The position numbers and the translations under genes are program-made. The notes beneath the pieces are model-generated. The model was not told where the DNA came from. It saw only the letters and a program-made list of their open reading frames with translations, and searched no databases. 64,000 bases of DNA from Sphingomonas bisphenolicum (GTDB lineage: Bacteria; Pseudomonadota; Alphaproteobacteria; Sphingomonadales; Sphingomonadaceae), in assembly GCF_024349785.1 (NCBI RefSeq), contig NZ_AP018818.1, positions 1 to 64,000 of the forward strand. Direction: 5' to 3'. This document shows positions 44,915 through 53,687 of this stretch, piece by piece. Every line of letters begins with the position of its first letter. Within the stretch, counting starts at the first letter, position 1.

Positions 44915-46129
44915 ATGCGTGAAGCTGCGTTGGAATTGCTCAACCGGACGATGGACGAGCAGTTGAAGCGATCCGAGCATCCCAGCGATTTTCCGGCCCT
45001 TCCACCGATTCCCGCCGGCCGCTACACCGACCCGCGTTTCGAGGCGCTGGAGAAGGACAGGCTTTGGAACCGCACCTGGCTGCTGGCCGGCATTGCATCG
45101 GACCTGCCCACGCCGGGTTCATACCGGCTGTTTCAGCATCTGGACCGCTCGGTCATTCTCTCCCATGGCAAGGATGGCCGGATCCGGGCCTTTCACAACG
45201 CCTGCCGGCACCGCGGTTCTCCGCTCCTGCTCGAACCGCAGGGGCGCGCCATGCGCTTCATTTGCCCATATCATGCCTGGGGCTACGACCTTGAAGGCAC
45301 GCTCAAATCAGTCCCCAGCCAGCATGATTTCGCTTGCCTCGACAAGGCGGAAAACGGCCTGATCGAAGTGCAGTGCGATACCTATCGCGGCTTCGTCTTC
45401 ATCAATTTCGATGATGATGCAGAACCGCTGCGGGACTTCCTGGGGGAATTCGTGGCGCTAACCGAAGGGTATCCGCTCGAACGCATGGTGGTGAAAGATC
45501 ATTTCTTCGTCGAAATGGCGTGCAACTGGAAGATCGCCTATCACAACTTCCTAGAAATCTACCATGTGAACACGGTTCATCCCACGACGCTGGCGCCACA
45601 TCTGGATTCGCGCAGTTTCGTGATAGCGCTTTACGAAGGTGGTCACATGCGGTTCGGGACCCGGAAGAAGGGCGGGGAGTCGCTGTTCAAGACGCCGCCG
45701 GTCAAACCGGACGACATCGCGCCGGTTTTCCTGGAAAATACGGTTGCGCTGCCGACCTTCCCCAACACATTTTTCTCGCTCGATCCGGTGGGATTCAACC
45801 TGCAATGTTTCTGGCCGATGGGGTCCGACCGGTCTGTCATGGAAGTGCGCCAGATGGGATGGGCGACCGACAGCGAGGAGGACAAGCTCTACTGGCAGGG
45901 GATGCGTGCGGCGACCGAGCATATCTTGTCCGAAGATCTGTGCCTGTTCGAAAATATCCAGCAGTCGCTGCGCAACGGGACGATCCCGTCGATCTGGGCG
46001 GGCTATCAGGAGCGCGCGCTTTACTGGTTCGAGGAAGAAATCGATCGGCGCATCGGGCCGGACCGGGTGCCGGCGGACTTGCGCGTTCAGCCGCGTATCG
46101 CGTCCTTCATGGCGCCGCGCAGCGCATGA
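44915..46129 (+). CDS. Rieske non-heme iron oxygenase, alpha subunit
   Basis: 404-aa aromatic-ring-hydroxylating-type dioxygenase or monooxygenase. The Rieske [2Fe-2S] ligands are C97/H99 (ACRHRG) and C117/H120 (CPYH); the mononuclear iron ligands are H217 and H222 in NFLEIYHVNTVH with Glu214, and a carboxylate from EDLCLFENIQQ near the C-terminus. CAGGAGAGAG precedes the ATG. No ferredoxin, reductase or beta subunit gene is adjacent, so it depends on electron carriers encoded elsewhere. It stands alone between divergent and convergent neighbours. Confidence 0.93.
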   Translation: MREAALELLNRTMDEQLKRSEHPSDFPALPPIPAGRYTDPRFEALEKDRLWNRTWLLAGIASDLPTPGSYRLFQHLDRSVILSHGKDGRIRAFHNACRHRGSPLLLEPQGRAMRFICPYHAWGYDLEGTLKSVPSQHDFACLDKAENGLIEVQCDTYRGFVFINFDDDAEPLRDFLGEFVALTEGYPLERMVVKDHFFVEMACNWKIAYHNFLEIYHVNTVHPTTLAPHLDSRSFVIALYEGGHMRFGTRKKGGESLFKTPPVKPDDIAPVFLENTVALPTFPNTFFSLDPVGFNLQCFWPMGSDRSVMEVRQMGWATDSEEDKLYWQGMRAATEHILSEDLCLFENIQQSLRNGTIPSIWAGYQERALYWFEEEIDRRIGPDRVPADLRVQPRIASFMAPRSA

Positions 46130-46169
46130 TCGCGCCGGTCGAGGCGGGGCAGCAGCGTTAGAATCGATC

Positions 46170-46202
46170 GCCCCCTGCCGCGACCCGTGCGCGGCAGGGG
46201 GC
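46170..46202. terminator. Strong bidirectional hairpin terminator
   Basis: GCCCCCTGCCGCG (46170-46182) and CGCGGCAGGGGGC (46190-46202) are perfectly complementary, 13 bp with a 7-base loop, placed between the convergent Rieske and kinase genes. No T-run is needed for a bidirectional GC hairpin to separate them. Confidence 0.85.
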
Positions 46203-46210
46203 CATGACCG

Positions 46211-47359
46211 TCATTCACCCAGCAGTTTCCAGCTACCCAGGTCCTCGCCAGCAGCGAAGAACCGCTCGTTCATCGGCAGGCCGTTCTGGCCCCAATGGTC
46301 CATGTTCGCCACCCAGGCCTGAATACCGTACATCACCCAGCGCGGTACCTGTTCATTCCAGATGGTGTCGAGATCGATGATGTTGGTCGCGCCTTCCCTG
46401 ATCAGGCAGTCGCGATAATGGGCGATCAGGTCGCGATGATTTTGGCGGCGCTCCTCGATCGTCAGCGATCCGACGGTGAAATAGGTGAGGTCGCGCCATG
46501 GCCGGCCGCGCCGGCCCAACTGCCAGTCAACCCACATGCGCTCGCCATCGGGCTGGATATAGGTGTTGCCCTGGTGGCAGTCGCCCAGGATGATGCAATA
46601 GGGGGCGTCAAAGGCGCGTTCGAATGTGACCAGCCGGTCATAGGCGCGCTCGACCCGTCGCGCGTCGTCCAGATAATGTCTGGGCGCGATGGCGCGGAAA
46701 TTGGGGTCTTTCAGATTTTCCTCGATCCAGTGCCACATGATGCGGACCTGGTCATAGTCGACCGGCACCGCCATGGATGTCGGTAGCCAGGGCGCAGCTT
46801 CGGGCGTGATCACAGGACTTTCCCACAGGCCGGCATGCAGCTTTGCCAGGTCCGCCAGCGCTGACGCGACACCGTCGACACCGGCATGTTGGGTCGAGTG
46901 GCCGAACTTGCCGCCCCGATCGCTGAGACCCTCCAGCACGATGACGCCCCGCGCCGATCCGTCATCGTCCCAGTCTGCATAATAGCAGGTGGCCGTGTTG
47001 GCGGTGAGCTTGTCCGTCAGGAAATGGTAGAAGCGCGCTTCGAGCGCATGAATGTCGACATCGTCGAACATGCCCGACCAGTTCGACTTGATGCACAGAT
47101 TGCGGGGCAGCCCGGCCGCCTGTCCGGCCTCGTTCCAGTCCACCGCGACACGCAATTTCGTAGTGTGGCTGTCGAACAGCTGCACGACCTCCATCGATTG
47201 CGCGACGACGCCCGGATATTTGTGGGCCAGCAACGATCCCAGCCACGCGGCGTCCGGCGTAAACCGGCCATGAGGCAGGGACGCGGTGCGGGCGGGATAG
47301 GGGCGGGGAACAAGATGCCGGTCGATGACGGCCGGGGTGGCGACGGCGGTCTCGCTCAT
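46211..47359 (-). CDS. Phosphotransferase family protein (ecdysteroid-kinase-like)
   Basis: 382-aa APH-fold kinase: the loop reads ILGDCHQGNTYIQPDG (D260, N265) and the metal site VDWQLGRRGRPWRDLTYF (D278). The usual His of HGD is Leu, while Asp and Asn are kept. Near-identical architecture to the kinase at 48657 (QGN-Y-QPDGER-WVDWQL-RRGRP). GAGAGAGAGGA precedes the ATG. Last gene of the minus-strand series, 139 bases after the epoxide hydrolase. Confidence 0.86.
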   Translation of the reverse strand: MSETAVATPAVIDRHLVPRPYPARTASLPHGRFTPDAAWLGSLLAHKYPGVVAQSMEVVQLFDSHTTKLRVAVDWNEAGQAAGLPRNLCIKSNWSGMFDDVDIHALEARFYHFLTDKLTANTATCYYADWDDDGSARGVIVLEGLSDRGGKFGHSTQHAGVDGVASALADLAKLHAGLWESPVITPEAAPWLPTSMAVPVDYDQVRIMWHWIEENLKDPNFRAIAPRHYLDDARRVERAYDRLVTFERAFDAPYCIILGDCHQGNTYIQPDGERMWVDWQLGRRGRPWRDLTYFTVGSLTIEERRQNHRDLIAHYRDCLIREGATNIIDLDTIWNEQVPRWVMYGIQAWVANMDHWGQNGLPMNERFFAAGEDLGSWKLLGE

Positions 47360-47498
47360 GCACTATCCTCTCTCTCTTGTGGGCTGCGCCGCCGTCCTGC
47401 ATCGGTGCAGTCATCCGGCACGATCCTGATACGAGGGCGATTTTGATCGACGGAAGACAAATCGAGCCTGCCGCGCGATAGGTCGATTGCGAGAGGCG

Positions 47499-48641
47499 CT
47501 ACCCTTGCATCGCGCTGAAGCAGGCCCGCAATTCTTTGACGAACAGCGCCGGCTGCTCGAAGGCCGCGAAATGGCCACCGGCGTCCAGCTCGTTCCAGTG
47601 AACGAGGCGCGGGTAGCTGCGTTTGGCCCAGCGCCGCGATGGCCGGAAAATCTCCTGCGCGAAGATGCTGACGCCGACCGGAAGGTCCAGCTTGCGCGCC
47701 TGAAAGGCATTGGCGCTTTCCCAATAAAGCCGCGCGGACGACGCGCCGCTGTTGGTGAACCAGTAGAGGCTGATGACGTCCAGTATTTCGTCTCGCGTCA
47801 GGGCATCTTCCGGTACGCCCCGATTATCGGTCCACGCCTGGAACTTCTCGTAGATCCAGGCGGCTTGCGCCACCGGCGAGTCCGCCAGCCCATAGCCGAT
47901 CGTCTGCGGTCGGGTGCCCTGCAGCTTGGCGTAGCCGGAATCATGCTCCTGATAATATTGCATGCGCTCGACCGTTTTGGCCTCGGCGGGGGTCAGGTCG
48001 GCAAAGTCGCTTTCCTCCGGAAAGACGAGCGGCATGTTGAGGTGGATGCCGATACATTCCGGCGGCGCGGCCATGGCGATGGCGGACGTGACCGCCGCAC
48101 CCCAATCGCCGCCCTGCGCGGCGAAGCGGTCATAGCCCAGGCGCCGCATGAGCTGGATCCAGCTCTGCGCGATCGTCTCGACGCCCCAGCCCGTGGCCGT
48201 CGGCTTGCCCGAAAAGCCGTAGCCCGGCAGCGAGGGGACGACGACATGAAAGGCCGGTGCGTCGGGCGCGCCATGGGCAGCGGGATCGGTCAGCGGTTCG
48301 ATCACCTTCAGAAATTCCAGCACCGATCCCGGCCAGCCGTGGGTCAGGATCAGCGGCAGCGCATCCGGGCGGGGACTGCGCACATGGATGAAGTGAATGG
48401 ACAGGCCGTCGATCGCGGTGGTGAACTGGGGCAGGGCATTGAGCGTCGCCTCACACCGCCGCCAGTCATAGCCGTCCGCCCAATAGTCGCACAGATCGCG
48501 CAGCGCCGTGAGCGGGACGCCCTGGCTCCAGTCTCCGACCGTCTGCGGTTCGGGCCAGCGGGTGCTGCGCAACCGGAGGCGCAGATCGTCCAGTGCCTCC
48601 TGCGGAACGTCGGCGCGAAAGGCGGTGATGGCGTTGGTCAT
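47499..48641 (-). CDS. Epoxide hydrolase family protein (EHN domain)
   Basis: 380-aa alpha/beta-hydrolase with the N-terminal EHN domain (FRADVPQEALDDLRLRLRSTRWPEPQ) of microsomal/juvenile-hormone-type epoxide hydrolases. Oxyanion HGWPGS near residue 120, nucleophile Asp in AAQGGDWGAAV, and the C-terminal acid/His in the last 60 residues (HWNELDAGGHFAAFE). It would open an epoxide to a diol. Fifteen bases after the kinase at 48657 and cotranscribed with it. Confidence 0.93.
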   Translation of the reverse strand: MTNAITAFRADVPQEALDDLRLRLRSTRWPEPQTVGDWSQGVPLTALRDLCDYWADGYDWRRCEATLNALPQFTTAIDGLSIHFIHVRSPRPDALPLILTHGWPGSVLEFLKVIEPLTDPAAHGAPDAPAFHVVVPSLPGYGFSGKPTATGWGVETIAQSWIQLMRRLGYDRFAAQGGDWGAAVTSAIAMAAPPECIGIHLNMPLVFPEESDFADLTPAEAKTVERMQYYQEHDSGYAKLQGTRPQTIGYGLADSPVAQAAWIYEKFQAWTDNRGVPEDALTRDEILDVISLYWFTNSGASSARLYWESANAFQARKLDLPVGVSIFAQEIFRPSRRWAKRSYPRLVHWNELDAGGHFAAFEQPALFVKELRACFSAMQG

Positions 48642-48656
48642 CCGATCATCTCGTCA

Positions 48657-49751
48657 TCAAAATTGGACGCCGAGCGCGGCGACCGTGCCCAAATCCTCGC
48701 CCGCGACGAAAATACGCTCGACAATGTGCATGCCCTTCTGGCCCCATTCGTCCATGTTCGCGATCCACGCCTGCATCGCATAGGGCGGCCAGCGGCGATA
48801 ATATTCCCAGAGCGTGTCGTCGTCCGGGACGCCGAGCGCCCCCGTTTCGACCAGACAGCGGCGATAATGGCGCAGCAATTCGCGGTCATGCGCGCGCCGT
48901 TCCTCGATCGTGAGCGCGCCCAGCACGAAATAGGTGAAGTCGCGGATCGGCCGCCCTTTGCGGACCAGTTGCCAGTCGAGCCATACCCGCTCGCCATCGG
49001 GGCGGACATAGCTATTGCCCTGATGGCTGTCGCCATGGACCAGACACCATGGCCCCTGTTCCTTGGTCTGCGCAAAATCGATCAGCGCATTGTAGACGCC
49101 ATGCAGGCGGGAGAGATCGCCCTTGATCCAGCCGGGCAGGAAGGCCTGATAGTCGGGCTTGGCATGGTTCTGCTCGGCAAAGCCGTACATCATCGTCAGT
49201 TGCTGCGTGTCCACCGGCGTCGCCATGGAGACGGGCAGCCAGTCGGCCGCGTGAAGGACCGGGCTGTCCCAGAAGGCGCCATGGATGCGCGCCAGGCTGG
49301 CGATCGCGCGGGCCGCTTGCTCCACGCCCATATGGTCGGTGCTGATGCCGAAATGACCGCCCTCAATGGACAAATCCTCCATCACGACCAGCCCCTGACC
49401 GCTGTCGGAGCGTGGATCCCATGCCTCGAAATAGGATCGCGGGGCGGGGAAGGCGACGTGGCGGCGGAAATCCTCATAGAAACGCGCTTCGAGACGGCAG
49501 ATGCCCTGGCTGTCGAACAGCGCCCAATTGGCCTTGAGGCAGACATTGTCGGGAATGCCCGCTGCCTTGCCCACATCGTTGAGGACCAGCTTCACCTGAT
49601 ATTTGGTGGTGTGGCTGTTGCGGAGGAACACCTGCTCCATCCCCTCGACCACGATGCCGGGATAGCGCGGCTGCATGATCTGCGTCAGCCATTGCGCCGT
49701 CACATCGTCCAGATGGGCGGGGATGCCGACGGGATTGGGTTTGCTCGACAT
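48657..49751 (-). CDS. Phosphotransferase family protein (ecdysteroid-kinase-like)
   Basis: 364-aa kinase with an intact catalytic loop LVHGDSHQGNSYVRPDG (D241, N246) and metal site WLDWQLVRKGRPIRDFTYF (D259). Substrate unknown; by family it should be an alcohol on a lipophilic scaffold. It starts 3 bases after the FAD-oxidoreductase stop, so they are cotranscribed and the kinase may act on that enzyme's product. Confidence 0.88.
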   Translation of the reverse strand: MSSKPNPVGIPAHLDDVTAQWLTQIMQPRYPGIVVEGMEQVFLRNSHTTKYQVKLVLNDVGKAAGIPDNVCLKANWALFDSQGICRLEARFYEDFRRHVAFPAPRSYFEAWDPRSDSGQGLVVMEDLSIEGGHFGISTDHMGVEQAARAIASLARIHGAFWDSPVLHAADWLPVSMATPVDTQQLTMMYGFAEQNHAKPDYQAFLPGWIKGDLSRLHGVYNALIDFAQTKEQGPWCLVHGDSHQGNSYVRPDGERVWLDWQLVRKGRPIRDFTYFVLGALTIEERRAHDRELLRHYRRCLVETGALGVPDDDTLWEYYRRWPPYAMQAWIANMDEWGQKGMHIVERIFVAGEDLGTVAALGVQF

Positions 49752-49754
49752 CGC

Positions 49755-51332
49755 TTATTTGATCTTCTTGAGTTCACGCAGCGCGCGGTTGGCGGCGATC
49801 CGCCCGGCGATGCCGGATACGCCCCCGCCCGGATGCGCGCCCGCGCCGCCGATCAGGAAGCCGGGGAAGGGCGGCTTGGGGCCGCCGAAACCGGTGGCCG
49901 GGCGATGGACGCCCGAACGCAGCGCGCCGAAATCGATATGGGTCACGCAGCCATTGGTGACGTTGAGCCGCTTCTCGCGTTCCCGCGCGGTCTCGACGAA
50001 GCGGCCGACTTCCGTATCCAGACCGTCGTAAAATTCACCCAGATGGGTGATGACGGAGGCCATTGTCCGGTCCTTGAGCGCGGGCGACCAGCCCTCCCGC
50101 GCGTCCACGGCGACGCCGGGCAGATAGACGTAGGCGAGCGATCCGCCCGGAGGCGCCTGCGTCGGGTCGGAATTGGACAAGGGGCTGAGCGACATGGCGT
50201 GCCGGTCGGGAATGTCGCCGCGCCGCGCCATGGCGAAGGATTCGCGCACCTCCTCCGGCGTGCCGATCAGGCCGACCGCCTTGTTGAGATCGGCGTCGTC
50301 ATGCCGCAGATCCTGATGCTTCTTGAGGCTGAGCGGCCCCGACATGGCGATATTCGCGAGGAAGGGCGCGGCGTTCGACCGGTTCGCCGGCGCATGTTCG
50401 ATCCGCTGGGTCAACGCCCGCGGCACGCCGCCGGGCGTCGTGAGGCGCATGGCCGTGCGGGGATCGCAGGTCGCGATGACCATCTTCGCGCGGATGACCC
50501 GGCCGTCCTCCAGTCGCACGCCCTTCGCCGCGCCGTCATCGACGATGATCTCGGCCACGGGCGCATTGAGTTCGATCGTCGCGCCGGACGCCTCAATGCT
50601 GCGCGCGAGAGAGTCGGAGAAGGATTGCAGGCTGCCGATGGGCTTGCCGGTGCCATATTTGTGGGTGACGGCGAAGATCATATAGGCGGCGGCATTGCCG
50701 TCGTCATCGACCGGGCCAGCGCCCGCCGCGATGCCCAGCAGCAGGGCGATCGTCGCCGGATGCTCGAACCGTTCGCAGGCGATCTGGTCCGCCGTCGCCT
50801 TCGACATGGCGATCAGTTCGTCCTTCAGCCGGACATTGCGAACCGCGCTGCCGATCATCTTCGACAGGTTCTTGACGTCCGGCCGCCCCGGCTCGGCCAT
50901 CATCAGCGGAAAGCCGATGTCCATCATGACGTTCAGTGTCTTCATGAAGTCCAGATAGGCTTTACCGTCATTGCGGTTGATGCGGGCAATATCCTCCGCC
51001 GTGCGATGATAGTCGTAGAAGAGCGCGATCGAGCTGCCGTCGGGATGGAGATAGGCGTAGGTCGGATCGGGATCGACGGTGCGCAGGCCATATTTGGGCA
51101 GGTCGAAATCCTCGATGATGCCCGATTTGCGGGCGAACAGCAGTTCGACCGCGCAGGGCGTCACCAGATGGTCGGGGGCTTCGGGGATCATATAGCCCGA
51201 ACTGGTCATGCCGCCGACCTTGGCCAGACGCTCGACCACGACGACCTTCTTGCCGGCCTTGGCCAGATATCCGGCGGCGGCCATGCCATTATGTCCTGCG
51301 CCGATGACGACGACGTCGACCTGATCCGTCAT
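49755..51332 (-). CDS. FAD-dependent oxidoreductase (phytoene-desaturase-like)
   Basis: 525-aa NAD(P)/FAD-dependent oxidoreductase of the phytoene desaturase/amine oxidase type. VVVIGAGHNGMAAAGYLAKAGKKVVVVERLAKVGG is the N-terminal dinucleotide fold; GGAGAHPGGGVSGIAGRIAA closes the C-terminus. Could desaturate or oxidise a hydrophobic polyene or terpenoid. ATG at 51332 with AAGAGGAAA upstream; the extension to 51395 is not supported. Cotranscribed with the SDR upstream and the kinase downstream. Confidence 0.9.
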   Translation of the reverse strand: MTDQVDVVVIGAGHNGMAAAGYLAKAGKKVVVVERLAKVGGMTSSGYMIPEAPDHLVTPCAVELLFARKSGIIEDFDLPKYGLRTVDPDPTYAYLHPDGSSIALFYDYHRTAEDIARINRNDGKAYLDFMKTLNVMMDIGFPLMMAEPGRPDVKNLSKMIGSAVRNVRLKDELIAMSKATADQIACERFEHPATIALLLGIAAGAGPVDDDGNAAAYMIFAVTHKYGTGKPIGSLQSFSDSLARSIEASGATIELNAPVAEIIVDDGAAKGVRLEDGRVIRAKMVIATCDPRTAMRLTTPGGVPRALTQRIEHAPANRSNAAPFLANIAMSGPLSLKKHQDLRHDDADLNKAVGLIGTPEEVRESFAMARRGDIPDRHAMSLSPLSNSDPTQAPPGGSLAYVYLPGVAVDAREGWSPALKDRTMASVITHLGEFYDGLDTEVGRFVETAREREKRLNVTNGCVTHIDFGALRSGVHRPATGFGGPKPPFPGFLIGGAGAHPGGGVSGIAGRIAANRALRELKKIK

Positions 51333-51358
51333 TTCCTCTTCCCCTTGTTCGTGCCCGA

Positions 51359-52195
51359 TCAGCCGTTCGCTGCGGCGGTATAGGCCTTGCCCCATTCGGC
51401 CAGCGCGACGAGGCGGGTCTTTCGATCGGCCTGGATCTGCGGGATTTTTTCCTCGTCCGGGCCATCGGGAACGATCACCAACGGTTCCTTGCCAAGGCTG
51501 GCAAGGGCGAGCGCGCAGACATCTGCCGGATCATAGGCCATGGAATAATCCATCCCCAGCCCTTCGGTCGCGCGGCGCAGAGTCGGCGTGTCCATGATCG
51601 GCGCGGCGATGCCGACGATATCGACATTCTGCCCTTCCAGCTCGGCCCAGAGCGATTCGACGAAATTGAGTTCGAACGCCTTGGTCGCGGAATACATGAC
51701 CAGCCAGGGCTGCCCGCCAAGGCCTGCGCCGGACGACATGACGACGACACCGCCCTTGCCGCGCTTGAGGAAGCGGTTGCCGAAGCCATGCACCGCCTCC
51801 AGCACATTGGCGGCATTCATGGTCAGCAGCCGCAGCGATCGATCGGCGGGTTCGCCGAAGAAGCTGTTGCCCGCACCGTCCGCGCCGGCATTGGAAATAT
51901 AGAGACCGATGTCGAGATCGGCGGTCGCCTCGACCAGCCGGCTTCCGGCGCCTTGTTCGGTGAGGTCGGCGGTGATGGCCCGATATTCAATGCCATGTTC
52001 GGTTGCCAGCCGCTGACCCAGGGCATCGAGCGCTTCGTGTCGACGCGAGACGAGCACCAGGTGGATGCCCATCGCGGCGAGCTGCTCCGCATAGCAGGCG
52101 CCGGTGCCTTCGGACGCGCCGGCAATGATGGCCCAGGGACCATATTTTTCGGTGAAAGCGGCGCGATCGAAGGGCGGAAGATCGATTTTACGCAT
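51359..52195 (-). CDS. SDR family oxidoreductase
   Basis: 278-aa SDR, less classical: IIAGASEGTGACYAEQLA instead of TGxxxGIG, ISNAGADG, MSSGAGLGGQPWLVMYSATKAFEL. The extra N-terminal segment and the C-terminal tail are typical of fatty-acyl-type SDRs. First gene of the minus-strand operon ending at 47499 or 46211, divergent from the flavin monooxygenase at 52420, and so under the palindrome at 52364. Confidence 0.9.
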   Translation of the reverse strand: MRKIDLPPFDRAAFTEKYGPWAIIAGASEGTGACYAEQLAAMGIHLVLVSRRHEALDALGQRLATEHGIEYRAITADLTEQGAGSRLVEATADLDIGLYISNAGADGAGNSFFGEPADRSLRLLTMNAANVLEAVHGFGNRFLKRGKGGVVVMSSGAGLGGQPWLVMYSATKAFELNFVESLWAELEGQNVDIVGIAAPIMDTPTLRRATEGLGMDYSMAYDPADVCALALASLGKEPLVIVPDGPDEEKIPQIQADRKTRLVALAEWGKAYTAAANG

Positions 52196-52363
52196 CGGTG
52201 CAAGTCCTCTCTTGGTGCCGGCCTTACCGGCGCTGTCGGCGATTGCGCGGACCCTAGAAGAGGAGCGTTCGCCGACAGCCTATCGGGAGGCAGGGCGCGT
52301 CAAAACGAAGATGCAGCGGCCCGCCGGAAGGCAGGGCAAGTATGGCCGCCCGGATCATGCTTG

Positions 52364-52393
52364 CAATATAATGACAATAACGTCATTATATTG
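52364..52393. promoter_or_regulatory. 30-bp perfect palindrome, probable operator
   Basis: CAATATAATGAC (52364-52375) and GTCATTATATTG (52382-52393) are perfectly complementary 12-bp arms separated by AATAAC, in the divergent region between the SDR at 51359 and the flavin monooxygenase at 52420. AT-rich unlike its surroundings. Size and symmetry fit a TetR-family operator, and a TetR gene lies in the same operon (54061). It also overlaps where both promoters should be, 27 bases before the monooxygenase start. Confidence 0.8.
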
Positions 52394-52419
52394 AGAAATA
52401 AAAAGGGAGGATGATTCGG

Positions 52420-53670
52420 ATGCGATCTGAAACGGTAGAAACGCGCCCGGCGCACAAGCGGCCCGCGGCCTTCGTGGCCGATCCCTTAGAGATCGCTGCA
52501 TCGCTGCGGCCGTTGCTGGAGGACCACGCCGCCGCCTGCGAACGCGAGCGGCGGATCGTTCCGGCGGTGATGGAGGCGTTGCGTGCGTCCGGCCTGTTCC
52601 ATATCACGGCACCCGAACGCGCCGGTGGGCCGGGCCACAGGCTGACCACCCATATCGAGACCGTCGCTGAGCTGGCCAAGGGCTGCGTCGGCACCGCCTG
52701 GGCCTATGGTCTGCTGTCAGGAATTACCGGAACGGCGTTCGCGTTGCCGCCGGCTATGACGGAGCGGCTGTTCCAGACCGGCGAGGAATTGTTTTGCAGC
52801 GCCTCCGCGCCTTCGGGCAAAGCGGTTGCGGTGTCGGGCGGCTATCGCGTGTCGGGGCGCTGGGGCTATGGATCGGGGTGCCTGCACGCCGATTGGGCGC
52901 TGAACGGCGCCATGATCGAAACGGACCGGGGCGTTGAACCCGCTCTGGCATTTCTGGACCTGCGCGATCCGGCCTGTTCGATCGAGGATAATTGGCATGT
53001 TGCGGGCATGGCCGGTTCCGGCAGCAACATGATCGTCGCGCAGGATCTGTTCGTGCCGGACGACCTGATCCTCTGGTCGTCGCGCACGCCGCCTGCCGAG
53101 GCTATCCTGGCGATGGAGGGGCTGGAGCCGCGCGACCGCTGGCCGATGGAGCCTCTATTCCCCCTGGGTGTGCTCGCGCCGATGCTCGGCGCGGCGACGG
53201 CGCTGCTCGAAGGCGTGGCGCAGGCGATGCCCAGGCGGCAGGTGGTGGGCTGGACCTATGCGGGGCAGAGCGGTTCGGAGGCGTTGGTCGGCATGACCGG
53301 CCGCGCGGCGATGGAGATTGATTCGGCCTGGCTGCATGTGCGCCGTGCCGCCGGGATGCTGGACGAAACCGCGCAATGCCGCGTATTAACAGGCTTTGAC
53401 AAGGCGCAGATCCAGGCCGATTGCGGCTATGCGATGGAATTGCTGCGCGCGGCGGGCAACCGGTTGATGGATGTCGCCGGGCCGGGCGCCTTCGCCCTTT
53501 CCAGCCCCTTGCAGCGGATCTGGCGCGACCTGAGCGTCGGCACCCGCCACAATGCGCTGAACGGGCAACTCTCGCTGGAGCTTTATGGCCGGGCGATCAC
53601 CGGCCGGCCGTCCAATATCGCCCTGCTGCCCGACATCACGCCAGCACCGAACTGGGCGGAACCGAAATGA
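52420..53670 (+). CDS. Group D flavin monooxygenase / acyl-CoA-dehydrogenase-fold hydroxylase
   Basis: 416-aa protein of the acyl-CoA dehydrogenase fold resembling FADH2-dependent hydroxylases of the HsaA/HpaB type: GRWGYGSGCLHADWALNG and a hydrophobic NMIVAQDLFVPDD segment. It would hydroxylate a phenol or ring with reduced flavin from a separate reductase. GGAGG ends directly at the ATG at 52411, so the ATG at 52420 is the likelier start. Opens the operon with SnoaL and TetR genes and sits directly under the 52364 palindrome. Confidence 0.87.
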   Translation: MRSETVETRPAHKRPAAFVADPLEIAASLRPLLEDHAAACERERRIVPAVMEALRASGLFHITAPERAGGPGHRLTTHIETVAELAKGCVGTAWAYGLLSGITGTAFALPPAMTERLFQTGEELFCSASAPSGKAVAVSGGYRVSGRWGYGSGCLHADWALNGAMIETDRGVEPALAFLDLRDPACSIEDNWHVAGMAGSGSNMIVAQDLFVPDDLILWSSRTPPAEAILAMEGLEPRDRWPMEPLFPLGVLAPMLGAATALLEGVAQAMPRRQVVGWTYAGQSGSEALVGMTGRAAMEIDSAWLHVRRAAGMLDETAQCRVLTGFDKAQIQADCGYAMELLRAAGNRLMDVAGPGAFALSSPLQRIWRDLSVGTRHNALNGQLSLELYGRAITGRPSNIALLPDITPAPNWAEPK

Positions 53671-53687
53671 CAGGAGAAGGACATATC

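Noticed and set aside
47487..51383. A 1298-codon open frame on the plus strand
   Set aside because: It runs antisense through an epoxide hydrolase, a kinase and an FAD oxidoreductase that all have clear family motifs. Its sequence is His/Arg/Gly-rich with no domain resemblance, as expected of the complementary frame of GC-rich genes.
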